Origin: Phascolomyces articulosus
Taxonomy: Eukaryota; Mucoromycota; Mucoromycetes; Mucorales; Lichtheimiaceae
Direction of reading: 5' to 3'
Assembly (NCBI GenBank): GCA_025677815.1
Contig: JAIXMP010000033.1
Coordinates: 248,001-312,000, forward strand
Length of the DNA: 64,000 bases
Of the stretch, positions 36,801 to 50,250 are shown piece by piece; within the stretch, counting starts at the first letter, position 1, and each line of letters starts with the position of its first letter. The position numbers and the translations under genes are program-made. The notes under the pieces are model-generated. The model was not told the DNA's origin. It saw nothing but the letters and a program-made list of their open reading frames with translations, and ran no database searches.

Positions 36801-38697
36801 GACTATCCGTACTTTGTTCAATTTTGGATCTTGTGTGGGATTCATGGACTCAATATCGTATTACATGAGGCATATTAACCAATCAAGCCTTGAGTTCTCT
36901 GTTATGGTTATTATTCTGACCGGGAATCTGGAAATATACTAGTAGCGATCGGGATGTTGTAAGGTATTCTATCATAGTTTTATTCGATCCATACATTCTA
37001 TCATGTACATTGGAACAAAAAAGATTCTGTTCTATTTTTCTACTATTTCTAAAAATAATCGCAATTTGAACTGTCTTATTGTGTGATCTGGGAAAAAAGG
37101 GCCTGGAATCTCCCAAATTTTGTAATTCTTTTTTTTTCTATATTGTTTTTATAATAGTGTTGGCTGGACCCTTATTAGATGCAACTAAACGATATAATCT
37201 TTTCCTGGAATTAATGGCGTCTTTTATAGGTAGTACCTATGTTGTATTTATTTTTATCAACAAGTACCACCATCATGTTCATTTACATTTATATGTAGGA
37301 AAAGAAAAGGGGGGAGGGGAGAGAGAATCCAGCCACAATGACCCACGCATGCGCGCGCTCTAAACTACTTTTTTTTTCCCTGGAAGAATAAAAAAAAAGC
37401 TAATCCATATTTGATATTGTTTCCATGTTATGGATGATGATATATATTAGTTGATAAAGATCCATTTTCTTCCATTCTTTTATGTAAATGCCACTAAGTC
37501 AATTTTTCTTGGCATTTTTAAATCCAGTCATCGTCATTGAAGGTAAATTTCAACATATGGTTAATATACATATAAGCAAACAAAAGAAAAGATATCTCAA
37601 AAAATCGGAAGGAATAATATGATTTATGGTGTCATATTACGTAAGTGCGATAAACATCTTTAGCCCACTATTTTTTGATACCCAAATCTATCTTATACCT
37701 CTATGGCAAATTGGTCAGCTAGTTGGATTATTTTAGTCTTGACAATGTATATTAATTTTCGTGATCCATTAAGGGACCCACTAAATAATGTGTGATCTTT
37801 CAAGGGGCAATGGCGGGTCAATGTGTTGTTTTATGTGGTCCAATCAAACGTACAGAAGCTTATCGAGAAGCTGCCCTTGAAAGATCAAAGGGTGGATCAT
37901 ACGATGAAGAAAAAATAAAAATGGGTATTAGTCAACGGCGATGTTATTAAGAATCGATAGAAATTATCCAAAATGCTCATAAAGATTCTACTCTATCGAA
38001 AGGATCGTCATGATGATAGCATTTTTTTTTTTTGAAACAATCGATCGTATAGTGAAAATTTATTTTTAGTTTTATTGCAACAGCACAATTTGTTCTATAT
38101 ATTGATTTACATCTCATCATCCTTTGCTATGTATGTATAATAATAACAACATTATACATCCTCCAATTGTAAAAAGAAAAAAAGTCCATCACTTTAAATA
38201 TTTTAACCAAGGAGACTATACTAGTCACTAGGATGGTGATACATATTAAAAAAAAGTACATTTTCACATATACGTAAGGTGGAACAGCATCCTGTATCTA
38301 TGTTGTTTAAAAATTCTTTATTATACCACTCTTCTCCTTCCTTTCTATATCCCATTCAATCAATAACAATAATATATATTTCAATCATCAATAGTCTATA
38401 TATACTTTTTTCTTTCATTTATATACTCCATCCTTTCGTATTAAAAATGAACCACAGAGGAAGGGAGGAACGAACGTATTATAATAATGAAGAAAAAATA
38501 TAAGGCAATAATACAAACAGAAAGAGAGAGAGACAGTTATATATATATATATATGAAGAAATCAAGGGGGTTAAAAAAAAGTAATTGTAGTACGTAGTAG
38601 GTAGTAGTAATAGTTAAGATGGGAGAATGATCGAATTGTTAGGGAAGAAATAAAGGGAGGGAGGGGGAGGACATTATACACATATTATGTTATATTA
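33802..38697. other. Intergenic region, AT-rich, with probable gene relics at 36120-38000
   Basis: No intact gene. The plus strand between about 36120 and 38000 reads as separated, frameshifted hydrophobic pieces (for example AGPLLDATKRYNLFLELMASF at 37160-37220, LSQFFLAFLNPVIVIEG at 37490-37540 and GAMAGQCVVLCGPIKRTEAYR at 37800-37865), interrupted by stops. It could be a decayed membrane protein gene. I cannot name the family. Confidence 0.35.
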
Positions 38698-40129
38698 TTA
38701 GACCATTTCTTCCGCTGCCGTTGGTTGAGTAGCAATAATCTTTTCCATTCTTTGCACTCTGATATAATCAGCCACTGAACGAATAATAATGAACCAACCA
38801 AAGATCATTAATATATAAGAAATAATATCAACACTATCTCCTTCACTACCATGACCCCCTGATCCACCTCCTTCTCCATCGTCATCTAATAGCAGCAAAG
38901 AAGAAAGAAAAAAAAAACGGGTTGTTAATTAAATAAAAAAGATGGGCATATTGTTTTGATGATTAATTAAATAAATAAATAAGAGTGAGGGAAAAAAACA
39001 CTTACGACTTCGAACATAAAATCCAAATTGTATCAATGTGATGCCTAATCCAGCGCGAGATCCATTCTAAATAATCATTGTCCAACATAGTAACCATTAT
39101 GTTAGTTTAGTTTTTTTTTTATGAAAAACAGAACAAACACAGACTGATACCCATTTCTTGTGCATATATAGATTACCTTTGCAGCATGTGTTGTATGAAA
39201 CAAATAAGTCAACATAAATCCAATGAATTGGAAAGTCACTGATACTAAAGTTATAAAATGTTAGAAATGATGGTTTTTTTTTTGGTTGTCAATAGTTACT
39301 CTTATTACGGAAAAAGTGAAGTGGAAAATTTTCATATTTTATACTTTACTTAATAAGTTCCAAGCAAATTGCATAAAGTTGCCTGCTGGTAAACCTTCAA
39401 TTAAAATAAGATCACCTAGTGCGGAAGGTGCATAAACAGCTGTATGCCAATAAGGTGGAGTAGCATCAGCTACTGCTTCATCGTATGCCTTTAATCAAAT
39501 AAATTAATAATCCAATCATTTAGTTGTGATTTGTGAGTATCCTTTATGGATCAAAATAATAGTAGTAGTACGATGATCCATACAACTTACAGGAGGGGTT
39601 TCGTCCAGTTTATCTCTTTCTGACTCGGGTTTTGCGGACATGTTGGAAAATACGCCATCGGTGGGAACAGGTAAAGTGGCAGGATGAGAGGAGGTTGCGG
39701 CGTTGGAGGATGAAGAAGAAGAAGTGGGTATATGAATAGAGTTTGTGGTAGAAGTTGTCGTATCTTGTTGCTGCCATGAACTTAACAATCGTTGTGATTC
39801 TGCAGTTGTGTCATCAATAGATTCATCGAACGTTTCTTCTAGATCCACTTGTTGTTGATGTTGTATAGGTGCTGTGGATCGAAAAGACGGAGGAGAAGAG
39901 AGAGGTATAGAGGTGGACGTTGTTATACTATTGTTGTTTGGGTATTGTTGTGTTAGCGTAGTCGTTGTTCTTGGTTCATATTCAGGAGGATTAAGAGGAT
40001 CTGGACTTTGTTCGTCGTCTGTTGGTAACTAAATTACATAAATGATACCATTCAACATTAAATTGTAAAGCTATCCATAGAAATTGTTTTTATTTATTTT
40101 TTTTATTTTTTTACCTTTCGATACTGCAT
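38698..40129 (-). CDS. BSD2: BSD2/NDFIP-family adaptor of a NEDD4/Rsp5-type ubiquitin ligase
   Basis: Six exons (40129-40115, 40028-39591, 39488-39350, 39244-39177, 39066-39006, 38885-38698) encode 302 residues. The N-terminal half is polar and Ser/Thr-rich with PPEY at residues 19-22; a second PY motif, PPAY (150-153), is split across the exon 2/3 junction. Then come LPAGNFMQFAWNLLISVTFQFIGFMLTYLFHTTHAAKNGSRAGLGITLIQFGFYV and a third hydrophobic helix (IISYILMIFGWFIIIRSV), the three-helix Bsd2/Ndfip module. PY motifs bind WW domains of Rsp5. In yeast, Bsd2 directs Smf1/Smf2 and other membrane proteins to vacuolar degradation. The first exon is only 15 bases. The family is clear; the name follows S. 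cerevisiae usage. Confidence 0.9.
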
Positions 40130-43100
40130 GGCTTTATTTTTTTTATTGTGTATATGGAAAAAGAGAAAAGGGTTGAACAAAGAAACAGTGAGAGTGTGCT
40201 GGATTTCAATGCTGGTTATTCTTAAATTATCTCTTTGTAGAAAAGTATATATTTAACAACGCCAAGGCAAGCCTGTTTTTCCTCTCTCTCTCTCATTATT
40301 TATAGACAATTCAATAAATATGATCCATATACAACCCTCCTCTTCTTTGATACTTGTTAATTATTATTACTTGGTAACAATTGTCATAGATAAACTCATG
40401 TTTTTGCAGCATAGTTTTTTTTTTTTTTGCAAGATTCATATGCAGCAGCAACCATTCCTAGAAGAAATCACCGGGACCCTCTCTTTTCTTTCTTTTTGTG
40501 ACTCTTTCTCACGGGATCCATGGTCAGATATCCCTTGTTATGTAAACATCCTTGTTCATGAGGAAGAAGTACTATTAACAACATTAGTTAAGAAGGTACT
40601 CAGATATATAGCTATAGTTAGTATGCCCTTGTCTATTATACATTCTCAACTTGATAGCTGTTATATAATAATTCAAAAAAAAGCACCATATAAAGGCAAG
40701 AAGGGTATAATGATTGTTTGAAAACATTAATATTGAATTGATCCTTTATTCTGAGGCTATTGACAATAAATGACGGTCCGTTCGAATCTAAAACATCATG
40801 AATACCAGCATTTTCGACCACAACAACGGGAGAAACACGGTGATGTACCTGTATAGTAGCAAGATGATTCCTATACACAAATGGTTGGTATTATTAAATC
40901 CAAGACTAGTATCGACGACAGAACCATATTCTCATCCATACGATAATCGGCTTTTACAAATTCATCTTAACATAGAAAGAAAACAAACAATTTTATCTAT
41001 AATTGTATCTTTTTATTCAACCAGAAATATATGTTTTTGAAAAAAAATGAGGGTGTGGGTGCTATAATTTATTACTGCCCATAATATAGTAAAATATAAG
41101 AGAGGAAGAGTGCTATATATATATATATATATTAGGGATTATATGCGCAGCACTTTTTATTTATTTTTTCTACTCTTTATAGCTTTATACTACATTTTTT
41201 CCCTAATTAGTTTTAAGAATAAACAACGAACATTAATGAAAACTTGATTCGTCTGCCTTGTTACTACCATCCCTATAGAAGAAACATGTTTATTCATGAG
41301 CACATGCTCTATAAGTATTCATTATTTTTTCTTCTTCTGTGCCAAGGTGAGAAAAAAAAATGCAGCACGCGATTTTGTCATTATATATTTTATTTCTGTG
41401 TATTTAATGTAATAGTCTCACTTACATATGAACTTGGTTTCCGTGTTCGAAAATATCTTTGTCTTCATAACAAAGCTATAGATCAATGTTCTACCTGTCA
41501 GTCCCACGGTTTTCTCTTGTTAAAGCATAATTGAAGTGATTTTTTTTGGTAATCAATTAGGTAGTAAGGATGTCAATAGCATGTAGATTATTCTTCATGA
41601 TTTCACTCAATACCAACAACAACGTATCAGAAACAACTTTGTTCATAGTATTGTTTCTAATCATTCAGTCATTTCCTACTACTACCTGTTACTTGCCGTT
41701 AAGGTTTATTACAGTGGTTAACAAGAATGTATTAAAATATGATGATATCATACTATTTATATATATTGGCGGTAAGATATTGTGCTATTGTTAGGAACCT
41801 AAGATTTGAAAGAATAGTGGTGGGTGGAGAGAAAAGCCAAAACTTTAAACCTGCTTGAAAAATAATTAGCAGCACATTAGCATGTTTAAATATGATAAGA
41901 ACAAAAGGAACTTTTGCTAATTTTTACTTTTTCCATTAAATCAACTGGGGTAATTATGAAGGAATCTTTCTTGTCGTGTTGCTGTATAATATTTGCTGAA
42001 CGAATATGAAGCAATATAAGACCGTGAAAGGTAGTTAAAATAAAGAAAAGGCCCAATTTCATTTTATATGCGCTTCTATGGGTAATACAATAACATCATT
42101 CACAGCAAACATAGCCACTCTATATTTACATGGATGGCTACAAAACCAACTTACATAATGCATAGCTAGGTATCCTTGTTATCCTTGGCTATATCGCCTT
42201 TTATATCGATACTGCAATATTCCCCCTTCAACCAGATTATGGGTTGACTCATATAAAATCTTTTAATATACTTTTAAAGATACATTTGCTACATTTGATT
42301 AAAGAAATAAATGGACATACAAAGTGAAATAAAAGTAATCCCTATGAAAACACCATTAGCCAGCCTTGTGTCATAGCATTGGTTCTAATTCTCATATTCA
42401 GCATTGACCACACCAATTTATTATCCTATATAAACATCAGTATATAAATTTACTTTGGTTACCGTAACAAAAGTTATAGTTTGTTCTATAGCAAACACAT
42501 CCTATTCGATTATCGCATTGTAAATGACATCAAGTATATTGTAACTTTTCGAGACAATGCTTTTATTCTTCTAGCTGATCGTCGTTCTTTGGGAATTTTT
42601 TTAAAACAGTATAACTACCATTTAATAGATATTGATTTGCATCTGCACAGTTTTACAGGTATAGAAATTGATGGAAAGTATCAGTTCAAAAGTTATCTTA
42701 GAGAAGTAGCGGTGACACTGCTGCAGAAATATGTCACGACCAAAATAATTCCCCATGCTCAGAGTAAAATCCAGAAACACCTTCATAAGTATCTCAATGT
42801 CCCTGATCTTCTGTCATCTTTTTATGCCAAAAGGAAAGAAAAATTATATTCCAAATCAGTAAATGTTTTTTTTTAATCCAAACAAACAATCATCCTATAG
42901 CGCATTTAAAAATAGTCTATGTAGTAACTTTTCTCTCACCATTAATAAAATACAATGGTCGGTTATTAATTAAAATGATACAAGTGAAAAAAGGCATAGC
43001 AGAATGGAAAAAGCGCAGGCTGTGACTCTGAAATTAAAAATTCAATTGGGTGCCCTTCTTGAAATTTCGACGCGTTCCTCTTTCCTGCTGTTTTTTTTGT

Positions 43101-43154
43101 AAAGCCCTTTTTTTATACCTATTTTTTTTTTATTTGACGGAATCGCGCGGACAG
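40130..43154. other. Divergent intergenic region between BSD2 and POM152
   Basis: Three kb upstream of both genes. Frames at 40320-40721 and 42481-42876 are open for over 130 codons but lack a good start (the second begins TTG), domain or splice partner. A minus-strand piece near 40880-40740 (VSPVVVVENAGIHDVLDSNGP) looks coding-like and may be a relic. No gene called. Confidence 0.4.
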
Positions 43155-46100
43155 ATGCAGGCTTCCCAAAGACCACAAGGAGGGAATCCGAATGCTTCCT
43201 CAGCGACCCTCGTTGCCCATCAAAGGGCTTTGATTCCGTCGACGAGTATTGAATTCCCTACACAGCGACTTTATGCCATATCGATCTTTGTTGGTTTACA
43301 AGCCCTCAAAATCTTTGACATTTATTCTATATACACAGCTGCTTACCCAGAACAACATAGTGGTACCTTTTTTAAATGGTGGATCATTGACGCCATGTAC
43401 ATGATTGCTCTTTGGATTGTACAGATCCCTTGGTTACAATTTAGTGTTTTTAAAACTGGTGGCCTTACTCTTATATTATTCTTTATTGATCTACTCATCT
43501 TTGGCATTCCTATTGTAAGTATTTTTTTTAAAAAAGAGCCCAGAAGTTGAAAAACACTCAACATTTGCTGTAATGCAAATGTATATTTATTAAAAAATCG
43601 CATTGGTTTTTCTTTTTATTTAATATAGGGTGCTGCTCTTGGTGTCTTATTGTCACCTTTTATTGGTACGTAAAAAGAGCGGGTTTGAATAGAGAACGTT
43701 TTAAATAATATCATGTTATGCTTAGTACTAGAAAGAAATATTCATAAATATAACCTCATTTTATTACATTATTTATTTTTACAGGGGACGGTTTGGGCCA
43801 ACAAATTAGTGCATCCAGAGGAAAAATGATTAGTGTTAAGGATGTAGTTCAAGATGATTCTCATATCTTGGGTCGACATACCGTACATATTTTACCATAT
43901 GGGTAAGTTTTTTGTTTAAAATATGTATACAAGCGATTAATATCAAGACGAGGCAATAGAAGAAAGGAAAGAGAAACATGCTGTTTATATATAAATATTT
44001 ATAACTTTTTTCTTATATTGTTATTGTTTCACTTTATATTAGTACGGCAAAACTGAATCCAGATAACGAGTTTTTCTGTTTACACCCACATGAATATGGC
44101 ACAAAGAACGTCTATATACCAATCGTATTAAACAACACCATTCCTCGCAAGATCAGTCTTTCTCGGTATGATTTCGTGACCAAGGTCACCAGCGTTTCTG
44201 AATTTTCAGGACGAGACATTCAACGTACCACCGAGGTTGGCTATGGAAATCAAGGGCTGGAATATTATTTTATCAGCGTAAAAGCAACTGGTGCTTACAA
44301 GTTGGAAAGTATTATCACTCGAGACGGTATTGATGTTCGGCGATACACGAACCAAGCCTATGTATTTACATGTCCCACAGCACAATTTGAACCCACCAAA
44401 CAAATTGATTATTGTAGTGGTGAAAAGGAACAACTTGAACTCCAAGTTGTTGGTATCCCTCCACTCAAAGTCGAATACAGTCGTCAGATCAATACACGAT
44501 TATCATCCCTCAAACTCGATCGTATCCAACCTGAACATTTTGAATCCCCTTTGACTCGATTAGTAGGAGGATTAGCTAGTGCGGATTCAGCCTTCTTTAC
44601 ACCTTCTTTCCATCAAGATAATTATGGATGGGCTACATCAGATATTCTCTCAATGAAAATGGATTTATCATTTCAAGAATCGGGCGAACATATCTATTAT
44701 ATTACCCGTGTGATTGATGGTGTAGGTAATGTGGTGGAAATTAATGATCCCGTCAAGAATAAATATATTGTACACAGCCCTCCTACCGTTCAATTCCAGT
44801 GCACAGCTACAGAACCCGTGAATCTTTTGATTGGTGATGAATCGACCAATTTGCCATTGACGTTGCAAGGTGCAAACCCATGGAAATTAGATTATCAGTT
44901 TGTACCTGAAACAGAGGAAGGAGTCGAACCTGTACCTAAAAAAATGTCCACAGAGATCAGTGATACCAAATCTTCCCTGAAAGTTTATGCTCCTGGTGAA
45001 TACAAATTATTGAACGTACATGACAAATTCTGTAAGGGTGATATCATGTTCCCATCCACATGTCAAGTGGTGCAACCTCCTCCTCCAGTGGTTCAAGTCG
45101 ATGCTTCACCTATTCCTTCAGAATGTGCTGATGATAGTGAAATTGGCATGCGTTTTGCTGTTGAATTTGAAGGTAAGAAAAAAAATGAGAATATAATGTT
45201 TTTTATTATTATTATTTATTAGAATATTTTGGAAAATGGATGGAATTGTTATTTATCTTACGTAATAAAAAACAATGTCAATCTAGGTACACCACCTTAT
45301 ACTCTTGAATACCAGGTTGTCAAGAATGATGGAAAACGAAGATCTGTTGTTGAGAAAAAGAAAGAACGTGTTGATCGATCTCGTTACTTGTTTAGCTATC
45401 TTCCAAGCTCAAGCGGGTAAGTTTTTAACAAAAGAAAAGGAATAATCATCATTGAGGCAATTTAGCTCCCGACTCCCAATCTCTTTTTTTATACAAATCA
45501 AAGCTAATATCTTACTGTTACTAGTGAATATATATATGAATTCATCTCTTTGGGTGATCGTAATTACAAGAACCGCAAGACAGAAATACAATCTGTCAAA
45601 CAAATTGTACATCCTCAACCTGATGCTAAATTCATTGGCAAGAAAAAGTCTTTAGAATCGATCCGAACATGTATTGGAGAAGAAATTGAATTGGATGTTG
45701 CATTAAGTGGAAGTGGACCATTTGTATTAACGTGGACGTTTGCAAAGCAATTGTATTCTGACGTTGTCGAAGGTAATCGACATACCATCAAGGTCCCTCG
45801 TTTAGCCAGTGCTGGTCACCATGTCGTTTCACTTGTCAAGGTAATTGTTTTTTTTATCAACAAAATTTGTATATCTCATCCTTGAAAAATAAGGTTCTCT
45901 TTTTTTTTTTTTACTTACAACGCATCCATCCCCAACATCAAACACAATAGATCCGTGATATCAACGAGTGTGAAAAAGATTTGGAAGCTCGTGATGTGAT
46001 TATTGATGTACGACGTGATCGACCTACTGTATTCTTTTACACCGAAGATGGAAATGATGCTACTGTTTTGATTGCCGAAGGAGAAAAGGCCAAATTACCT

Positions 46101-48021
46101 CTTCGTCTTACGGGTGAAGGACCTTGGCAGGTTGTGTATCGAAACTTGGAAAGTGATATGAAGTTACCTAAAAACCTCATCATTCGTGATCCAAATGCAT
46201 TTTTGCAAGTGAGACATCCTGGTACCTATAAATTACTTGAAGTAGAAGATGCTGTTTGTAAGGGTGATGCTTTGCCTCCCAACTATTCCGTTCGATTGAT
46301 TGATAAACCACGATTGACGATTGTGGAAGATTTGGTCACACTGCGTGAAGATGGTGTCTATGAACGAAGAGCCGTTTGTGAAGGTGTTAATGATGCTATT
46401 GATGTCAAGTTTATTGGTAAGTTGGAAAAGGATTTGGAGCAATGATAGGATCATGAAAAAGAATAGGAGGGTGATTTATGTGTATTGATTTCTTTTTTGG
46501 CTAACATGAGTACATATGATGATGACGATGATTTAGGACATGGACCTTATTATTGTTCCTATGATCAATTCCGTACACCTATTGGTCAACGCAGTGCTAT
46601 TTCTCTTGGTTCAGATGAAATTCGTTCCAACCTTATCAAGAATTGGATTGGATTACAAACACAAGAAAGTGGCAAATACCGATATAATTTCAACATGATT
46701 TCAGATCAACGTTACTCAAAGCCTTTCAAATTGTCTCCACCTTTAGTATTGGAACAAACTGTTCATCCTACTCCCTCTGTGAAATTCCCATCCAAGACAC
46801 GATATGCTCGCACAGTATGTGTAGGTGACACCTTTGATTCAGATGATATTGGTGCAATTTGGTTAGAATTGAAGGGTCAGGCTCCCTTCTCTGTACGTGT
46901 CGGTCTCAAACATAAGTCAGAATTGTATGGCAAAACGATTCAATTGGATGATATCAATACCAACAAATTCAAATTGGAACTCAATGATGAAGTGACCACC
47001 CCAGGTCACTATGATTTACAACTTTTGGATGTAAGAGATGGTAATGGATGTTCTGCACTCGCCAGTGGACCTGAAACAGTATTATCCATTGAAGCTCAAG
47101 ATATTGCTACGATTGTACCTGCTGAAACATGTGCTGAACATTGTGTGGGTGATACGCTCGATTATAGTTTATCGGGTGTTGGACCTTTTACTATTTGTAA
47201 GTTATTGGAGTTTAGTGTTGGAGGATCTCAGTAAAAGTGAACACAAGATATTTGATTAGGATAGTAGTAGGAGTAATTTGAACCCATTGTTTACAATTTT
47301 TTTTTGTCTTCTTTTATGTAGCATATCAATTCAATGGTCGTAACGAAAAGATCAAAGCACAAACCTCCAGACTTACAATGATTGCAGACAAACCCGGTAA
47401 CCTTACCATTGTCTCTGTCGGTGATCAACGAAACAAGTGTCGATCATTCCCCAAGGATATGACTAAAATTATTCATGAAATTCCATCTTCTCTTGTGAGT
47501 GGTGGCAAGGAAGTTATTGAAAATATCCGTGAAGGTAAGATTTACATTGTTCACCTATCCTGGTGTTTTATTTTTATTTTTAAACATGGTTATGCATCAT
47601 GAATTGTTTTTTTTTAATATTTTAAACTCTTTATTATTACTATTTCTATTAGGTGATATGGTGCAAGCTGTAGTAGATCTTGTTGGTGTCCCACCTTTTG
47701 ATTTCGAATGGCAACGAAGTGAAGCTATTTGGGATGGTCATAGAAAACGATTCTTTAAAGGAAGTGTTATTGAAAGTCATACAGTACACAATGTGGAAGG
47801 ACATCAATATAGTATTAACACATCCACGGAAGGCATCATTGAGGTAAAAAAAAAAAAAAATGGAGAGAGAAAACTGATCATCTTTTTTTTTTTGATCTGG
47901 AAAATTGGATGTGGTCGACGTGATTTTAGCTAACTTTTTTATTTATTTATTCATTCTTTCCCCACATTAGGTTACAAGAATCAAAGATCGTTACTGCCAT
48001 TATCCACGCCCTCAATTGTAG
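43155..48021 (+). CDS. POM152: Nuclear pore membrane glycoprotein POM152
   Basis: Eleven exons (43155-43514, 43629-43665, 43785-43902, 44043-45172, 45287-45416, 45525-45840, 45951-46416, 46537-47196, 47322-47534, 47653-47843, 47971-48021) give 1223 residues, all junctions in phase. A short polar N-terminus precedes three hydrophobic segments at about 39-62, 75-97 and 102-128, matching the membrane anchor. The rest is a repeated Ig-like lumenal array; the pattern Y(K)LLxVxDxxCKGD recurs (APGEYKLLNVHDKFCKGD, HPGTYKLLEVEDAVCKGD), with QCTATEPV-like strand starts between. POM152 forms the lumenal ring of the fungal nuclear pore. Yeast POM152 is of similar size. Exon 2 has 37 bases. The ATG at 43155 is chosen over an upstream in-phase GTG because it starts a polar tail. 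Confidence 0.93.
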
Positions 48022-48277
48022 TAAAAAAAACTATTTTTTTAATCAAATCATTATATACACACATACATTCTCTTACACTCACTTTATTCACCATAACACA
48101 TTACACACACTTACGCACATATCTCACAAATAACATAAAAATATATTAAAAAAAAGACATTCCAATGTAAATAATAAAACAGGATGGCTTTATAAGCCAG
48201 AAACGATATATACAAAATCAAGTTTTTCTTTTAAAAAAAAATTCGATAATAACTTTTTTTTTCGCGTTGGGTTCAAA

Positions 48278-49356
48278 TTAAAACTTTCTTCCATGGTGAT
48301 GGTGATGATGATTTGGTGGCATGCCAGGTGAAATGGGCATGGATGCAGATAATCGTGGTCTGAAACCTTCAGGTGGTGATGAAACAGAAGAGGGAATTTC
48401 TCGAGGTGGTTGTTGCTGTTCAGATGTTGGAGTAGAACGTAAATAAGCTGTTAAAGGTTTATGAAGAATACTATTACGCTGTTGAGGAACTTGATTTCCA
48501 ATGTCTGTTCCCATGTTGTTACTACTATTGTTACTGTTATTCCAATGATGATGTTGTTGTTGATCGAGTAAAAGTGGTAAAGAACCAGTTGAATTTGGCA
48601 TGGGTGGACGTGAGGGAGTAATAGATGTTTCTGAACGACGAATGCCTTCAGATAACATATTGCTCATCTTTTTTGAACCAAAATAACAAAAAATAAAAGA
48701 ATGAGTGAGTGAGCGAAAAGAAAATATTGAGAATCAAATATATAAATTACCTTTTGAAAAGTCATCGTAGTAGGGAATGGATAAGCTGGACGTTCCGACA
48801 AATTATTATTATTACTGTTGTTATTATTATGATTATTCATGACCACCGTGAATCCTGTTGGTGTATCCTTTGGCGTAGGAAGTTTGCCGTCAAAAGGATT
48901 CTATTATGTATAAACATTAATGTAAAAAGTTACTAATAAATAGAGATAAACTACGACAAGTATAGAAATAAAAAACATTCATTTACATGATGATGACTCA
49001 GATCAGTATAGATCATATAACTGATATAGGCATGGAGTGCGTTTCGTTTTATCTTTGGAGTTTGCTTTGGGTCATCGTGGTTATAATTTCCAAGATCAGT
49101 CATGGGCTGACTCTGGTAAGATCTCATTATTAGATGATGTTGTTTTGTAAGACACTCTGCAGCTTTCTATTTTTTATTTTTATTTTTATTTTTATTTTTT
49201 TTTTTGGGGTGAAAAAGAAAATAAAATCCCATCAGTAACCTACTCATGTTTGTATTTAAAAAAAAAACAAAAACAAAAGGTTGTCGTTCTTGTTACCTGA
49301 GTAGTATATGTTGCTTTGTCGATTGGATTTGATGATCCATAGACTGCTTCTTGTTT

Positions 49357-49401
<45 letters not shown>

Positions 49402-50250
49402 TATAAATAGATGATTTAGTATCTCTTTTTTTTTGTATAAGGTAACTGAGATGGATAAAACTTACATGACCTCAGGTTTAGGAAAAGATCGTTCTGAGAC
49501 TCTTGTGTTTATACCATTAGGACGGTATTCTGATATACTCACCGTGGATGATCCTCCATAGCTATTACCATTTGACTTTTCATATGTATATAAATGATGA
49601 AATCATTAGAACATATACATAGTGACATTCTTTTAGATCATTTATATGATGCCGAGGGCTGTTTATTATTATTTACCTCATGCTGTTGTTGTTGTTGATA
49701 TGCTGATGAACGATGATCAGGTTTTGTATCTAGAAAAAGAACAAAAAAAGAATAGTAAGTATATGATAGAGTTAAATGATAAATGATAATGAATAAACAG
49801 ATATTTATTACCGAGTAAACTTTGAATTGACATTGAACGTTTACATTCAGCCTAGATAAATGTATCATAATAATAATAATGAATTGGAAGGAAACATAAG
49901 GAACGTATAAAGATATATTAAAATCAGTGAATAAGATAAGTAAAAAAAAAGTCATTTAATATTTATTCGATTATTATTATTATTATTATTATTGTTTTTC
50001 TCTGTCTTTTTACCAAAGGTTTTGTAGGTTCTTCTTGAGTTGTAGAACGGTGTTGATATGGGGAAGTATATCTTGCCATGGAAATTAAAATTGTTCCTGC
50101 TTCTGTCTCAGCCTCCTCGCGATCAATATCCATGCGCTGCTGTTGTTCTTGTTGCTGTTGCTGCTCTGTAGAAGATATACGATCACGATCTGTGTTCCAA
50201 CTCCCATTGTTTCTTTCCATTTTAACAAAGTTTAATGGAATTCTGGACAT
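48278..50250 (-). CDS. Disordered low-complexity protein of unknown function
   Basis: Eight exons (50250-50014, 49851-49812, 49729-49677, 49575-49466, 49357-49297, 49166-48987, 48900-48751, 48667-48278) join to 406 residues. It is rich in Gln, Asn, His, Ser and Pro, with poly-Gln (EQQQQQEQQQ), poly-Asn (NNHNNNNSNNNN) and poly-His (HHHHHH near the C-terminus). Short ordered-looking pieces are AECKRSMSIQSLL and KIKRNALHAYISYMIYTDLSHHH; the latter is followed by NPFDGKLPTP. Such composition is common in fungal transcription regulators and RNA-binding or signalling proteins, but I see no domain. The exon 5 acceptor follows a run of 40 A, and the exon 8 acceptor is AAAAAAG, so these two splice sites need transcript support. 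It is convergent with POM152. Confidence 0.62.
49359..49398. repeat. Uninterrupted 40-base poly-T (poly-A on the gene strand) in an intron
   Basis: A run of 40 T on the plus strand. On the gene strand it is poly-A ending in the AG acceptor of exon 5 of the low-complexity gene, in place of a polypyrimidine tract. Confidence 0.9.

Noticed and set aside
40320..40721. 133-residue open frame upstream of POM152
   Set aside because: No domain, aromatic and low-complexity composition, no splice partners; consistent with chance in T-rich DNA.
40765..40790. Possible tRNA T-loop (GTTCGAATC)
   Set aside because: The flanks do not pair into a T-stem and there is no acceptor, D or anticodon arm upstream on either strand.
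42481..42876. 131-residue open frame
   Set aside because: It starts with TTG, contains no ATG in frame, and I see no family resemblance. It could be an exon, but I found no flanking exons.
43050..43154. Upstream in-phase GTG start for POM152
   Set aside because: It is not an ATG; the translation is Phe/Leu-rich and comes from T-runs, unlike a POM152 N-terminus.
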